Part shown: in pieces, positions 18,544 through 29,684 of the stretch
Layout of the letters: every line of letters starts with the position of its first letter
How positions within the stretch are numbered: the stretch's first letter is position 1
Notes under the pieces: model-generated
What the model was told of the DNA's origin: nothing
Seen by the model: the letters and a program-made list of their open reading frames with translations, nothing else
Database searches by the model: none
Translations under genes and position numbers: made by a program
Source of the DNA: Annona cherimola
Lineage: Eukaryota > Streptophyta > Magnoliopsida > Magnoliales > Annonaceae
Direction: 5' to 3'
Length of the DNA: 64,000 nt
Assembly (NCBI GenBank): GCA_030490835.1
Contig: CM059971.1
Coordinates: 104,598,095-104,662,094 of the forward strand

Positions 18544-21500
18544 TCATGCAAACACATGGACCGTGGGATTCTCCAACTGCACCAGCTCTTTCACTCTCTT
18601 CACCATTTCGTTTGTTTCCCTCAACACATTCTCCATACAAAACCCCATCGCCCCAATGCAAAGTATCAAGCTCCTCTTCATCTCCTCCTTTCCTTCCACC
18701 CCACCAACATTCTCGAAGCTATCCCTTGCATGCCCAAGGAAACAGCTCAAGAACCCCTCAATCTCCTCATCGCCGAATTCCAAATCCCGACATCCGCTTC
18801 CCGCTTTAGGTGCTTTTCCTATCTCAATGTCATTGCACGTCTCCCGCTCTTTGTTCTTTTCCTTGTCAGTCCACAGGGATTTCATTCCAGTAATCTCCTC
18901 AAAGCATTTCAATGGAGTGCATGCTGCCTTCTTAAAATGCTCCAAATCTCCATTCAAATGCTCTCGCATGTTCTTCCAATCTGCCCCACCAAATCTCTGG
19001 TATCCCTGCTCAAGACATTCCATTGCTTGCATCTCAAATGCCAATAGATCCACCATCTTGGACATCGACCCCAACAGCATTCTGTAGCTAGTGCTCTGAA
19101 ATGGCGCAAACCAGAAGTTGAGCTCTGACTCGGCTTCTTCAATGAAATCGCCCAGTCTAACAACATTGTCTCTAAGCTTCTTCCGCGTCTCTTTTAGCTC
19201 TGCCATGTTTGTGGACAGCTTACCTGAATGCGGATTGAAAGCCATCGACCTGATGCACTCATGAAGTGCACCAATGCTCATAGAAAGTTGTCTTTTTGCC
19301 AGGCTCGAAGCCCTCACAGGCTGCAATAGGAGCTCGACAAAGATGGAACAGGATAATCCAATGAAGGTTTCTGTGATTCGGGCAATAGCAAATTCACTTG
19401 GCGACCCATAATCCCTCCTACCTAAGATCAGTATTGCTGCTATGGTGGCAGAGATTCCACCTGCTTGACCATACATCTTGCTGTTCTTGAGGAAACTGGT
19501 GAAAATGATCCAAGGGAGGAAGACTAAGAACCTAAGTTCCATGTTCTTCCCCGGAATAAAACAGCCCAAAATCCCATAAACGGATCCGAGAACTGTTCCT
19601 TGTGCTCTGACGTTGGCTGCCTTCCAGGTTGCCTCCCTGCATGGGGAGATGCTGATTGCTAACCCAAGCGCAGCCCAAAAGCCGTTGTCCTTGCTGAAGA
19701 GCAATCCAAACAGCGCTGCCAGGCCCAAGGCAAGTGAGCACTTGAATGCAATCAAAAGCCTTTCTCCACTTATTCTCGTGGCCCAAAAGCTTGTTGGCAT
19801 GTTTTGCTTGCTTGGAATGGTGGCTTCTTCAGCTGAGATTTTACCACTTTGTAGAGAATTTTCGACTGTTGGGGTCGCTAAAAGTTCGTCATGGAGCAAT
19901 CTCATGCAAAACAGGAAGAAGTGAGATGGGAGATCTTGGATCGTTGGGAATGAAACTTGTGGGGATTGAGACAGGAGTTCTTTGGGGGGCATTTCAGGGG
20001 CATTTGAAGGATTACACGGTTGAGAGCAGTGCATTTGTTTTAGCTGTAGGCTAATGCCTTCGGCCAAGATAATTACATGTTGTTTGAGCTGTTCATCTTT
20101 TGTTGGGAAATTGAGACATGAAGTTAGAGCCAAATTCATCCCTTGCAATGGCATTTCTAACTTTTGTATTCGGTCTGATGGTGATCTCAAGTGGGCAGGT
20201 GCGAATCTGATTGTTGGTCGCTCCCATAGCATGCTTTCCTGTGCCAGAAATACACCGGAATTAGCTGAAGGGGTTAAAAAAAAAAAGAAGAAGAAGGGTG
20301 AACCCTTAATTAGCAATAAAAGGAGGTTGCTTACTTGCTTCATGGTTGTTATTTGGAGAAGCTTCTTCCCAATGTGATCTAAGGCTCTGGCCTGATTGAT
20401 GGACTCGGCTGCAGAAGTTCTGCTCTCAGCACAAAATGCCGCGGAGAACAACTTCAGTTTCTTAGATGCCAGTTCTGTGTATACCTTGGTCTTCTTTTTG
20501 ACCTGCAGTACCGAAGGAATCTCAGTGCCCCAATTTTCAATATTCCTGATCAGTTACAAAGTTCAACACTATAATACTTTGCCGTTCCTTAATAACATTA
20601 TTGTTGTTGTTGTGGTGATGATGGTCATTGTTGCAAAACTGAATAATTTTAAACTAGATCAACAGCATTTGGCAGAAATTAAATCCATTCTCCTGTCCTC
20701 AGATTTTTTTGGGGGAATACAAATAGTTCTAATCAAGATTAACGCAAGCCACATCAGGAAAAAAAATAATAATTAACGGAAGCCAGTCAAATGATTCAAT
20801 CCTGTTAAGTTAGGTGGCCAGATTTCCGAATGTTATGTACATGGTTGCCTACTGTTGTGAATGATTTGACCCTTTTATCTCTCTTTTACTTAACGTTTTA
20901 CTAGTATTATCCGAGCTTTAACCATTATTCTCTATCTTTTCTACCAAAGCATTTGTTAATTTTATTTCTAACGAGTAATAATTATCTTCATCATATCACA
21001 TTGTTTTCCACGTACCCCATTTTAGTTAACTTTTCCATAATTCTTGTGTACCTTTGTAGCCAGAGAAAAGGTAGCCATCTCTCTCTCTTTTCTGATCAGA
21101 ATATTTGGACATAACGAAACTTTTTATAACTATCTTATTTTTTAATTATTTCATCACATCTTCTTATATAACTATCCTATTTTTTAATTATTTTTACATA
21201 ACTACCCATGTAACTAATCTATCTATTTTAACTTTTCATTATTATATTATCATATCACATTATTTTCTATGAATTTAAAAACTTTTGGATAAACTTTTAC
21301 ACAAAAAGCTTTTTATTTGAAAGTTATCCAAAAGTTTTGGATAATTTATAAATACACCTACTTAGATTGATCATAATTAGAAATATATCTATATGGTTTC
21401 AGAAATTACAAGCAACTCTTATATAGTTTGGTCATAATTACAAATATATTCACATTGTTATCATGCCATTGCTACACTATCACGCATTAAATATATTTGC

Positions 21501-24449
21501 AAAGATATGCAAAGTACGTAAGCATGTTCGCATTTTCAAAAATTAAGTGAGTGCATTTAGTTTTTGCAAACATACTCACGTTGTTTGCATATCTGTGCAA
21601 ATATATTTACATCATGATAGTGCAATAATGATGTCAAAGCAGCATGAGCATATTTGTAATTATAGTTAAATTATGTGGAGATTATTTGTGATTTTTGAAA
21701 CTATATAAATATATTTGCAATTATAGTTTAAATTAAGTGGGTACATTTAGTTTTTTCAAATATGCTCACGTAGTTTGCATATATGTGCAAATATACTTAT
21801 ATCGTGATGATGCAGTAATTGTGTCATAACATAGTGAGCCTATTTGCAATTACGGTTAAACTATGTGGAGATTATTTGTGATTTCTAAAACTACGTGAGT
21901 ATATTTGCACTTATAATCAAACTAAGTGTATATATTTGCAAATTATCCTAACAGTTTTATCACTTTCCAAATGCACCATAAAATTACAAATTAATTTATT
22001 TAAATTCGGTTTTGGATTATTATTACCATCAATTTATCCCATGAAATGATTTCCTTTCTTCTTAATAATCAAAAATAAAAAAGATAATTTTAAAGAAATA
22101 CATAGATAATAATAAAGACAATAGAAGGCGGCCGAGAATTGAGAAAAATATATATTAAAGGTGGCCAGAGCAGTGAAAAGAGAAGCGGGAAAAAAAAAAA
22201 AAAAAAAAAAAACTGGTGGGGTTTGGGGTACTGTATGGCCAGGCCAACGCGGACGTTCAGACGACCTAATTTCTGCACTAGTCTTGTTTTTAAGTTTGCA
22301 GACTCAGAGAAGCACTCGCCATTCACCAACCCTTGAAACTGACTTGTCGACCAACCTGGCCCACCCACCTCTTGATTCACGAGACAGGTAAAATCGTCAC
22401 CACAAATTAAATGATAATAATTACACACGCCAATGTCATATCTCGTTGAGACTGATCTCCCAGCAAGCGAGACAGCTGGGAATGCATTCACTGATGGGCC
22501 GCCCGTGGATGAACGGGCCAGATCTTTAGAAAAGCATGTCTGATTATCATTTACATTTCATCTTCTTATATATTTGGCACGGGCTACGGTGATGCTTTCA
22601 TATATTTTGGGTGTATTTGATAATGAATAAAATTTTTGATGAAAAATTTTAGAAAGTCAAAGTTATCAAATGATGTAATATGATAAGGGTAATGATGAGT
22701 AGTATAGAGGATAAAATTAACATAGATAGATTAGTTATATTGATAGTTGCGTAGAAATGATTGAAAAGTAGGGTAGGTGTATAGGAAAATATGAAAAAAT
22801 AATTAAAAAATATGATAGCTGTGGAGAGTGAAAAATTTTAAATTAAAAAATACCAAACAAACCCTTTAACAGGAGCTACGAGGAATCGAACACGGGATCT
22901 GCTGGCCCTTTGCCACCAGCCGATGAATTGACCGATGATAATCTACTTCGGTTGTATACACCCAAGTTGAAGAATGTTGTTGGCGCCGGCGGGCAGGGCA
23001 TGATGTCATCATGTACGAGATATCGTACTTTTTCGTTTTCCATAGTCAAGCCTCAGCCGTCGACGCTCAACAGTCAAGACGCGCTTGGACGACGCGCGTT
23101 AGCCTGCCCCCTCGTCCCACCAGAAAGCACATCCGCGTGATCTACACCGTTGATACGGTGACCATTCTAACAAGTGATATACGTCGGATATTTTCTGGAA
23201 TACAGAAATTTTCCTTAAGAGTTCAGCTTACATTTGAAATTCCACTCCTATGTAATCTTATATTTTTTCAAACTTAAAAAATTAATAAGAAATCCACTCG
23301 ACATGTTATATTTATTGTTATTTATATTTTCATGTTGTCTTATCTAAAAATATGTAAAATAAATGTAATAAAATAATTTAACACTAATTATCAATTCTAA
23401 AATTGTATTTTCAACATTTAAACCATCTAAATTATCATTATTGGATAAATAATTTTATAACATACATTCTAATGTGTATGTAAATGAATCGAAGCATTTT
23501 TTATAATTTATACACGAATATATATTTTTAAGCAAATGAGAATTATACGCATTTTTTATTCAGACGAAATTTAGTTTTACAATTAAATTAATAATGTTAA
23601 ATAAAAGATTTAACATCAATTGTTAACGTAGAAAAAAAATGGATGGAGTTATAATTTTTATATAACCTAATTATATAAAAATGAGACTCTTTTATTCAAG
23701 ACATATCTTTTTATTATTTATCCTTTCCCACTCAATACTTAATTCGTATCATTTAATAAGCTTTTTTTTTAAAAAAAAAAAAAAATTAAACTTGAAAGCT
23801 TTCATCGTTGGCCCCCCACATACCGATGAAGTGTGAACGGCGATCACGGAACTAGTGTTGGTAAGGCGTAGATACATACGTTATACATTGTTATACGTAC
23901 CTGGGAATATCCAAGCCTTGGGAAGGGCAGCAGCGTAGCCAAAACGGAGGCCAACAGTCCAACAGCCGTGGCGATGGCAACCTCAACGGGGTGCAGGATA
24001 GCGTCCGTGCGCGGCCCCTGCATGTAGGCTACCACGTAGATCAGCACGATCTGGGCCAGGGCCACCCGCTTGGCCAGGATGGTTGACTTAGTGGGCCCCG
24101 GCAGCATCACCACGAATGCGCTCACCGACACGGCCAGAGTCGTAGTGGTCAGAGACAGCCTCGTCGGACCGATCGCCCAGAGGCTCAAAATAGCAGGGCA
24201 CACCCCCTGAACCGTTCCGTACACACCGTACACGACGCTGCGCAGCACGTCGCCCACTGTCGCCTCGTTCACGACGAGAATAACCACGACGTAGGAGAAT
24301 GCGTGGAATGTGAGGAGGCGGCGGAGGGGGTGCGGGCCGTAGAAAGTGGCGCATGCGACGAGGGCGCATGCTAGCGCCGGGCGCAGCCCTGCGGAGAGGC
24401 GGGAGCGCCAGAGCGCTAGCGTGCGCGGGGAGGGTGGGAAGGTAGGCAT
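18544..24449 (-). CDS. FUSC/aromatic-acid-exporter-like membrane protein, 3 exons, 803 aa
   Basis: Exons on the minus strand: 24449-23901, 20502-20335, 20238-18544. All three junctions are GT-AG and phase 0; the sum is 2412 nt. Exon 1 encodes a hydrophobic N-terminal bundle ending LLPFPRLGYSQ. Exon 3 encodes a soluble linker (with WERPTIRF), a second hydrophobic block around residues 410-570 containing KDNGFWAALGLAIS and KMYGQAGGISATIAAILILG, and a long helical cytosolic tail. Two membrane bundles around a soluble region is the plan of plant proteins annotated as p-hydroxybenzoic acid efflux pump subunits, related to bacterial FUSC/AaeB/YccS proteins. From memory the length is close to the Arabidopsis homologues. 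The substrate is unknown and transport is inferred from the family only. Exons 2 and 3 are also open across the 96-nt intron, so gene finders may fuse them wrongly. Intron 1 (3.4 kb) is full of repeats. Confidence 0.9.
20239..20334 (-). other. 96-nt intron of the FUSC-like gene that is open in frame
   Basis: On the minus strand CAA is followed by GTAAGC and the segment ends TTTCTGGCACAG. It contains a pyrimidine tract and reads through without a stop as a Leu/Phe-rich 32-residue stretch including six consecutive Phe. Removal joins Gln to Glu-Ser-Met-Leu-Trp-Glu-Arg-Pro, which fits the continuous family sequence, so splicing is preferred to a coding insertion. Confidence 0.8.
21095..21361. mobile_element. 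Degenerate Tourist-like MITE in FUSC-like intron 1
   Basis: Internal words CTATCTTATTTTTTAATTATTT, AACTACCCATGTAACTAATC and CATATCACATTATTTTCTAT follow the Tourist-like family order. The ends are eroded (ATTTGGACATAA at left, ATAAATACACCTA at right). Confidence 0.6.
21365..21955. repeat. Element with internal ~185-bp tandem repeat and ATTTGCA-type ends, FUSC-like intron 1
   Basis: Two consecutive units (about 21545-21725 and 21730-21910) share GTGGGTACATTTAG-like, TTTGCATATATGTGCAAATA, TATTTGTAATTATAGTTAAA and ATGTGGAGATTATTTGTGAT words. The right end reads TATATATTTGCAAATTATCC, like the ends of the element nested at 34505-35228. Non-coding. Confidence 0.55.
22609..22864. mobile_element. Tourist-like MITE, FUSC-like intron 1
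   Basis: Starts GGGTGTATTTGATAATG and ends ACCAAACAAACCC, flanked by TTT on both sides. Internal order is the reverse complement of the 16295 copy. Confidence 0.75.
22868..22945 (-). ncRNA. tRNA-like fragment (possible SINE relic)
   Basis: On the minus strand, CATCGGCTGGTGGCAAAG resembles a tRNA A box/D-arm and GTGTTCGATTCC resembles a B box/T-loop, about 35 bases apart. No cloverleaf with a usable anticodon arm could be drawn by eye, and no target duplication was found, so a SINE or tRNA relic is more likely than a functional tRNA. Confidence 0.3.
23280..23620. repeat. Dispersed AT-rich repeat in FUSC-like intron 1
   Basis: Contains TGTATTTTCAACATTTAAAC, GGATAAATAATTTTATAA, TGTATGTAAATGAATC and TTATACACGAATATATATTT in the order also seen at about 17930-18210, 31080-31260 and 45240-45430. 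No coding sequence; ends not defined. Confidence 0.45.
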
Positions 24450-24721
24450 TGGCAGTAGCAGCAGCTAAGCTAAAGCGCCGTCTGTCTCGTGTTTGGAAGT
24501 TGAGCGTGGTTGTGGGTTTGGGAGTGATGGACGGGCACGGGGATTTATGTAGTAGGCAGGAGGAAGAGGCCAGGGCGGATTTGGTGCTGCTACGTCATCA
24601 TTAGTTTTTAAACGTGTTTGCTGGGAAGGTCACTTCCAACTCCAAAATTCTGATCTCAAAAAGAATTATTATAGATGACTACCCATGATAAATTTTTTTT
24701 ATGTTAAAGTAGATATACGGT
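24450..24721 (-). promoter_or_regulatory. Promoter and 5' UTR region of the FUSC-like gene
   Basis: 272 bp between the start codon and the first transposon end. On the minus strand a TATA-like CTACATAAATCCC lies at about 24540-24554, roughly 90-100 bp before the ATG, a plausible core promoter. The transposon block beginning at 24722 leaves little room for native upstream elements. Confidence 0.45.
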
Positions 24722-26301
24722 AGGGGTGCAAGTCAGTCCAGGTACCCCCAGGTAGGGGTGGAACCTACCATTATCCATTTTTTTAAAAACGTCTACCCTA
24801 CCCTATTTTAGATCGGGTCGGTCCGAAGCCTACTCTACCCAATTTTTTCAAGTGCCGGTCGGTTCCGGTTCGGTTCCAAATCGGTTCCTAAAAACATCAT
24901 GCATCCAAATTGGTTCAAAATATAGAAATACTATATTTAGTTACATAAACCATCCACGTAAGCATAAGCAATGTTTGGACATTTACCAACGAGCCCTCAA
25001 ACGGCGTCAGTGCGATGGGCCTTGCCAGGGCAGCCTGCTTCCTGCGTCCATTTTCTGGACGGGTTTTGCCAAATAATCCCGTTTCCGTACTCATTTAGAT
25101 CGAGTGAAAAATGACTTTTAAATTAACATATCTAGGACAAAAATGTGATTTAAATATCACCTTTCCATTGGATTTATGCATTTATATATAATATTGTAAC
25201 ATATTTCTTTGTAGTCGAAAAAGTTTTTAGCACATCGTTTTTTTAAAATCTTTGGCGTTTTTGCTCCTTTGGTCGGTGGAAGGTATGCTTTATTTTAGTC
25301 TACCTTGGGCAAGGTAAAATTTTACATATCTAATCCGAACCAGGATTATTCAGTGTAGGACTTGGAGTCATTCCCACGCCAGGAAGGGTTAAGAAAACAA
25401 AACAAAACAAAGATACACACAAATGAAACCCATCCCGATTCGATTTCAACTAGTTCAAGACCACGGAAGCAAATTACAATCCTTTACATATAATTCATTT
25501 GATACATGCATATCCAGCGACCTAGAAAGTGAGTTACATGGACAGGCTTGGATAGAGGCACCATCAAGCCAAGCCGTGCAAAGAGTCTTTCAGCAACAAT
25601 TAGAAGAACACATTATCGGTTCCAATCAGTTTTCAATCTAAATTTTCAAAAACGTGCATCGCTGCTTAGGCCATTTGCCCCATCTAATTTTCAATCGATG
25701 ATGCAGGACAACATAGGGAACAAAATCAAGACAATCAAGAAAATCAAATATGATGTTGTGTGTGTGAAAAGAAATAAGGGTGAAATCTCTTAGTCCTCAC
25801 GAAATCTACCAAATGAAAAAAGTCAAGTCGCTGGCATTCTGCGATGCCATTGCATTTGCTCGTTGGTTATTGTTAGATGTGGAGGGGAGCTGTGCCGGCG
25901 GGGAGGGAGGGAGAGAGGGGGGGGGAGAGAGAGATCACCTAACCTTGTTGCCGTGGAGGGGAGCTGTGCTGGTGGGGAGGGAGAGAGAGAGCTGTGTCGT
26001 ATCGCCGCCCACTGCCACGATTTCTGCCGACGCCGCTGCCACGATCAAAGATTGCTGCCGCAGAGGAGAAAGAAATTGGGGAATGGGGATAGGGCTGGAG
26101 TATGCTGGGGGTCGTGGTTCACACAATTACCTTAAGTATATATATTATAATATATGAAATCCGGGTCGGTTCCAGGTACCCAGAACTGGAACAGGCCCCT
26201 ATCTGAAATTAAACGGGTATTTCGCCCGAGGAACCGAACGGGTAGGTTCTATGGAACCGAACCTACCCTATTTAGGGTACCCAGACCAACTTGCACCCCT
26301 A
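24722..26301. mobile_element. hAT-like non-autonomous element A (AGGGGTGCAA ends)
   Basis: Left end AGGGGTGCAAGTCAGTCCAG and right end CCAACTTGCACCCCT are inverted repeats. Subterminal sequence on each side is rich in GGTCGGTTCC/GGTACCC words, and ends of the TAGGGG/CAGGGG type are typical of Ac-like hAT transposons. The 1.1 kb interior is a different sequence from element B and includes a GA-rich duplicated segment (GGAGGGGAGCTGTGC-type units at about 25880 and 25957). No transposase is encoded. Confidence 0.75.
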
Positions 26302-26530
26302 ATATATGGTACTGCTATATCACAAAAAGAAATTTTAAAAGAAGTAGGTATACGGTACTGATGCGGTCAGGCAACAGCGTACAACCATTCTTCCCCTGTG
26401 ACCCCGACCTCCCGAAAAAGCAATACCTTCACCATTGGTTATGCTTGACACCTGCCACGAACTGCTCCCAAACGTTATGGGGTGGCCTTCTACGTCATTA
26501 CGCCTTCCGAGAAACATGCCTCATAGGTAT
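26302..26530. repeat. Left arm of a 230-bp inverted repeat
   Basis: Reverse complement of 27399-27629 at high identity: the minus-strand reading frame here and the plus-strand frame at 27412-27594 give 60-residue peptides that differ at only three positions. Each arm joins directly to the AGGGGTGCAA end of an hAT-like element (A on the left, B on the right). Confidence 0.85.
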
Positions 26531-26539
26531 GTCAACGAG

Positions 26540-26870
26540 GGAGCCTGATCGCATGCATGCTCCCGGGCGCATACATCTATTTTTTATTTTTTTTTAAATT
26601 TTTTTATAAAATTGTTAATATAATTATATTTAACATCTTTATAAATTTTTACCATTTTGGAGTATTTTAGATATTTATTTTTGATTTTTGCAAATCAGTG
26701 GCATTTTAGGTAATTTACACTGATTTTCGAAAATAAAAAATAAATATCTAAAATACTCCAAAATGGTCAAAAATTATAAAGATGTTAAATACACTTATAT
26801 TAACAGTTTTATAAAAAAATTTTGAAAAAAAAAATAGGTGTATGCGCCCGGGCGCATGCGGTCGAGCTCC
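26540..26870. mobile_element. Mutator-like MITE, 9-bp target duplication
   Basis: 331 bp starting GGAGCCTGATCGCATGCATG and ending GCATGCGGTCGAGCTCC, with the near-identical 9-bp repeats GTCAACGAG (26531-26539) and GCCAACGAG (26871-26879). It resembles the element at 10569-10902 in termini (GGAGC...GCTCC), in a palindromic GCGCCCGGGCGC core within the end, and in the AT-rich interior (TTTTGGAGTATTTTAGATAT and its complement). Confidence 0.8.
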
Positions 26871-26900
26871 GCCAACGAGCCTAACACCATTGTTGTTCCT

Positions 26901-27251
26901 TAGGAGCAACTCAGCTCATGTTCGGATGATATTTAGGTTTTAGAAGAAACCTTTTACAATGTAATTAAGTTATGATTACATGAAAGAGTTATTATTATAA
27001 TAATAATAATTAAAATACTTAACATATAAACTAATATAATTCCTTTAATAACTTAAGGGGATATCAGGTTTTAACTGGGTCAAGTTTTGGTACCTGGTTA
27101 ATTTAAATCTAGTATTGGTTTTGAGTTTTTCCGGGTTGAGTAGAAGTCAAATTTATTTTGAAAAATTTTCAAAAATAAAATTTAAACTTATTTTTGAAAT
27201 CGAGTTGAGTCTTCTGGGTTTGAACTGACTTGGTACCAAGTTGCACCCTTA
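26901..27251. mobile_element. Small hAT-like element with direct-repeat flanks
   Basis: Left end AGGAGCAACTCAG, right end AAGTTGCACCCTTA, flanked by GTTGTTCCTT on both sides (26891-26900 and 27252-27261). An 8-bp duplication within this 10-bp match is what hAT insertion would leave. Internal sequence is shared with 36308-36550 plus 37027-37106. Confidence 0.6.
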
Positions 27252-27344
27252 GTTGTTCCTTCCCTCAGAAGGTAGTCATGTAGAACCGCCACATCGCAAT
27301 CCCTAAACCAGTGGCGATAATTTGATATATTATAAAAAGATTAT

Positions 27345-27389
27345 AAAAATAGGTGTATGCGCCCGGGAACATGCATGTGATCGGGCTCC
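27345..27389. mobile_element. Truncated end of a Mutator-like MITE
   Basis: GGTGTATGCGCCCGGGAACA through GATCGGGCTCC, followed by CTCGTTGGC, is the reverse complement of the left end and left target repeat at 26531-26580. The other half is absent, so this copy was cut by whatever event created the inverted arms. Confidence 0.7.
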
Positions 27390-27398
27390 CTCGTTGGC

Positions 27399-27629
27399 AT
27401 ATCTATGAGGCATGTTTCTCGGAAGGCGTGATGACGTAGAAGGCCACCCCATAACGTTTGGGAGCAGTTCGTGGCAGGTGTCAAGCATAACCAATGGTGA
27501 AGGTATTGCTTTTTCGGGAGATCGGGGTCACAGGGGAAGAATGGTTGTACGTTGTTGCCTGATCGCATCAGTACCGTATACCTACTTCTTTTAAAATTTC
27601 TTTTTGTGATATAGCAGTACCATATATTA
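27399..27629. repeat. Right arm of the 230-bp inverted repeat
   Basis: Inverted counterpart of 26302-26530. The reading frame at 27412-27594 is conserved between arms, but this is expected from recent duplication and is not evidence of a gene. Confidence 0.85.
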
Positions 27630-29213
27630 GGGGTGCAACTTGGTCCAGGTACCCGCGGGTCGACCCGCTGGGTACCCCAAAATAGGGTCGGTTCGGTTCT
27701 GGGTATTAAATACCCGTTCGAATTTGAGTTAAGGTCGGTTCCAGTGCTGGATACCCAGAACCGACCTTGATTTCATATTATATTCATAAATATATATAAT
27801 ATTATATCAGCATTTGGCAGCCCTAAATCCTTAATGCTTGTGATTGACATTCGAATGCCCTAAACCCCTCTTCCTCGTCTGTCGTCTCCAAGTCCGCCGT
27901 CGTCCGCCCCCCACCAAGGCACTCGAATCGGATTGCGCTGCGCCGCTGGCTACTGCCTCCTCTCTTCGTCAATGGCGCTGCCTCCTCTACTACTCCCTCC
28001 TCTCTCCATCGGACGGCGCTGCCAATCCTGTCTTCTCCTCCGTGCTCATCGCTCACGATCGACGCCCTCTTCCAGTCGACCACCCTCATCCGCTCCGACG
28101 CCGGACGCCCTGCGACCCTCATCCGCTCCCTCGCTACCTCCAATCTCCACCTCTAAAGTCCAAATCCGCCCTCGTCCGCCACCCCCACCAACTCTCATCA
28201 GTCTCGCTTGCAACGCCTCCCCATCTGCGACTGTGTGGCCTATGGCAGTCAGCCCTCGACGACGATGACGAGTCGACACACTCCTCCCCTCGATGACTGA
28301 CGACCTTCCTTCTCATCCCGAATCCCGTCGTCTGATTTCACAGCCAACCAGAGCCGTCTGCGGCTCTGCCTCTGCAGCCTCCGGCGGTCCACCCTCGATG
28401 ACGACGATGAGTCGACGCGCTCCTCCCCTCGACCGCCGACAACCTTCCTTCTCATCCCAAATCCCGTCGTCTTGGGCAATTTCTCTGTTCTTCTTACTTC
28501 ATTTCTTTCTTCTCTTGTAAAAACTGAGTGAGATTTCCTCATATCAATTAATAAAATTCCTTGAATCGTTCCTTTTATTAGTTCAGATCCTAACACTGAT
28601 GCTGCGAGTTTATCATCTAGCATCTCAGCTTGGTTCTGTTTAGAGAAGGTGAGTACCGGTGAATCAGTGCATGGTTGGGGAATTGATTTGGTTACAGAGA
28701 GACTTCTTCTCTTTCCATTGCCAATGCACTCATATCTCTCTACGTGTAATACAGAGATTTCGTTGCTGCAGAGAAAATTTTGGTAGATTGAAGGTTAGAG
28801 ATGCCGTCTCTTGGAATGCAATGATTGGTGGGTTTGCAGCAAGGAAGAATTTCAGAAGCACTGGATCTGCTGCGCCAAATGCAGTTAAAAGAAAGGATCC
28901 AACCTAACCTGGTTACATCTGTATCCATTCTTCACCTTTACAAAGATTCATGTCTGGACAATTAATCATTTACCGGTGATTTATTTTGCTGCGTTTTATG
29001 CATGAGGACAATTAAATTAACAGGTTATTCTTTTTCTAGTTCATGTCTGTTGCTGCATAGTGCATGATAATATAATTTTTTAGGAACCGATTTGGAACCG
29101 GAATCGGAACCGACCCGCCCTTAAAAAAATAGGGTAGGGTAGAGGTTTTCTAAAATTGAGTAAGGGTAGGTTCCACCTCTACCCGGACCTACCCGGACCA
29201 AGTTGCACCCCTA
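27630..29213. mobile_element. hAT-like non-autonomous element B with captured gene sequence
   Basis: Left end AGGGGTGCAACTTGGTCCAG and right end GGACCAAGTTGCACCCCT. Its left end matches the reverse complement of the right end of element A and its right end matches A's left, so A and B are inverted members of one family. The interior differs: 27840-28520 is GC-rich with a duplicated segment of about 140 bp (ACCTTCCTTCTCATCCC at about 28302 and 28442), and 28650-28935 carries a PPR gene fragment. No transposase. Confidence 0.75.
28650..28935 (+). pseudogene. Captured PPR gene fragment inside element B
   Basis: Translation in shifting frames gives GESVHGWGI, SIANALISLYV-stop-YRDFVAAEKIF, then VRDAVSWNAMIGGFA and, after a frameshift, EALDLLRQMQ-KERIQPNLVTS. 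These are recognisable PLS-type PPR helices. A stop codon and at least two frameshifts rule out function. It does not match the local PPR gene closely, so it came from another PPR locus. Confidence 0.75.
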
Positions 29214-29684
29214 CTGCTTCACTTTGTTATCAAATGTGTATGAGACATATAAATTCATCCAGTTCTCATCCAACAGCAAATAAGCCATGTCGCAAAATAA
29301 GACTTTATGCGACATGTCGCATAAAATCAAACTCCTAAAATAAATGGGTTAGTTGTATGTGTATATCTGTAGAAATTATTCAAAAATAGGATAACAAAAA
29401 AATTAAAAAATAAGATAGTTGTGAAGAATTAAAAGTTTTTATTGAAATTTTTTTAACATTTGCCAAACATGCCGTATATAACTTTTGAAATGTCAATGAG
29501 GGATGTACACACATCCCAGTCTACTAGTGTCATTCATTCTATTATCGTACCTTAGTTACACTAGGAGCCACCTTGTTTGCCTGACAAGACTCACACTATC
29601 TTCGTCTATTGAACCTCATTGACTACCATATCAAAAAAGACCATATTGCCAACTCATCTCACAAGATCGTCTTTAATGGGCTTA
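29214..29684. repeat. Intergenic with a partial Tourist-like MITE (about 29349-29474)
   Basis: The segment ATAGGATAACAAAAAAATT to TTTGCCAAACATGCCG is the right part of a Tourist-like copy in reverse orientation. A short TTATGCGACATGTCGCATAA palindrome lies at about 29303. No gene. Confidence 0.5.

Noticed and set aside
18544..20451. 635-codon ORF as a complete single-exon gene
   Set aside because: It starts inside exon 2, includes the 96-nt intron and lacks the N-terminal membrane bundle, which lies at 24449-23901.
21545..21910. Regularly spaced repeats resembling a CRISPR-like array
   Set aside because: Only two long imperfect units in a plant intron; explained by a tandem repeat within a transposon-like element.
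22868..22945. Functional tRNA gene
   Set aside because: A and B box-like words are present, but no cloverleaf or acceptor stem could be drawn by eye.
26335..27594. Two nearly identical 60-residue ORFs on opposite strands
   Set aside because: They are the two arms of one inverted repeat; conservation reflects recent duplication, and no domain is recognisable.
27840..28520. GC-rich ORFs (up to 150 codons) as a real gene
   Set aside because: They overlap in all frames, are Pro/Ser/Arg-rich low complexity, contain an internal duplication and lie inside hAT-like element B.
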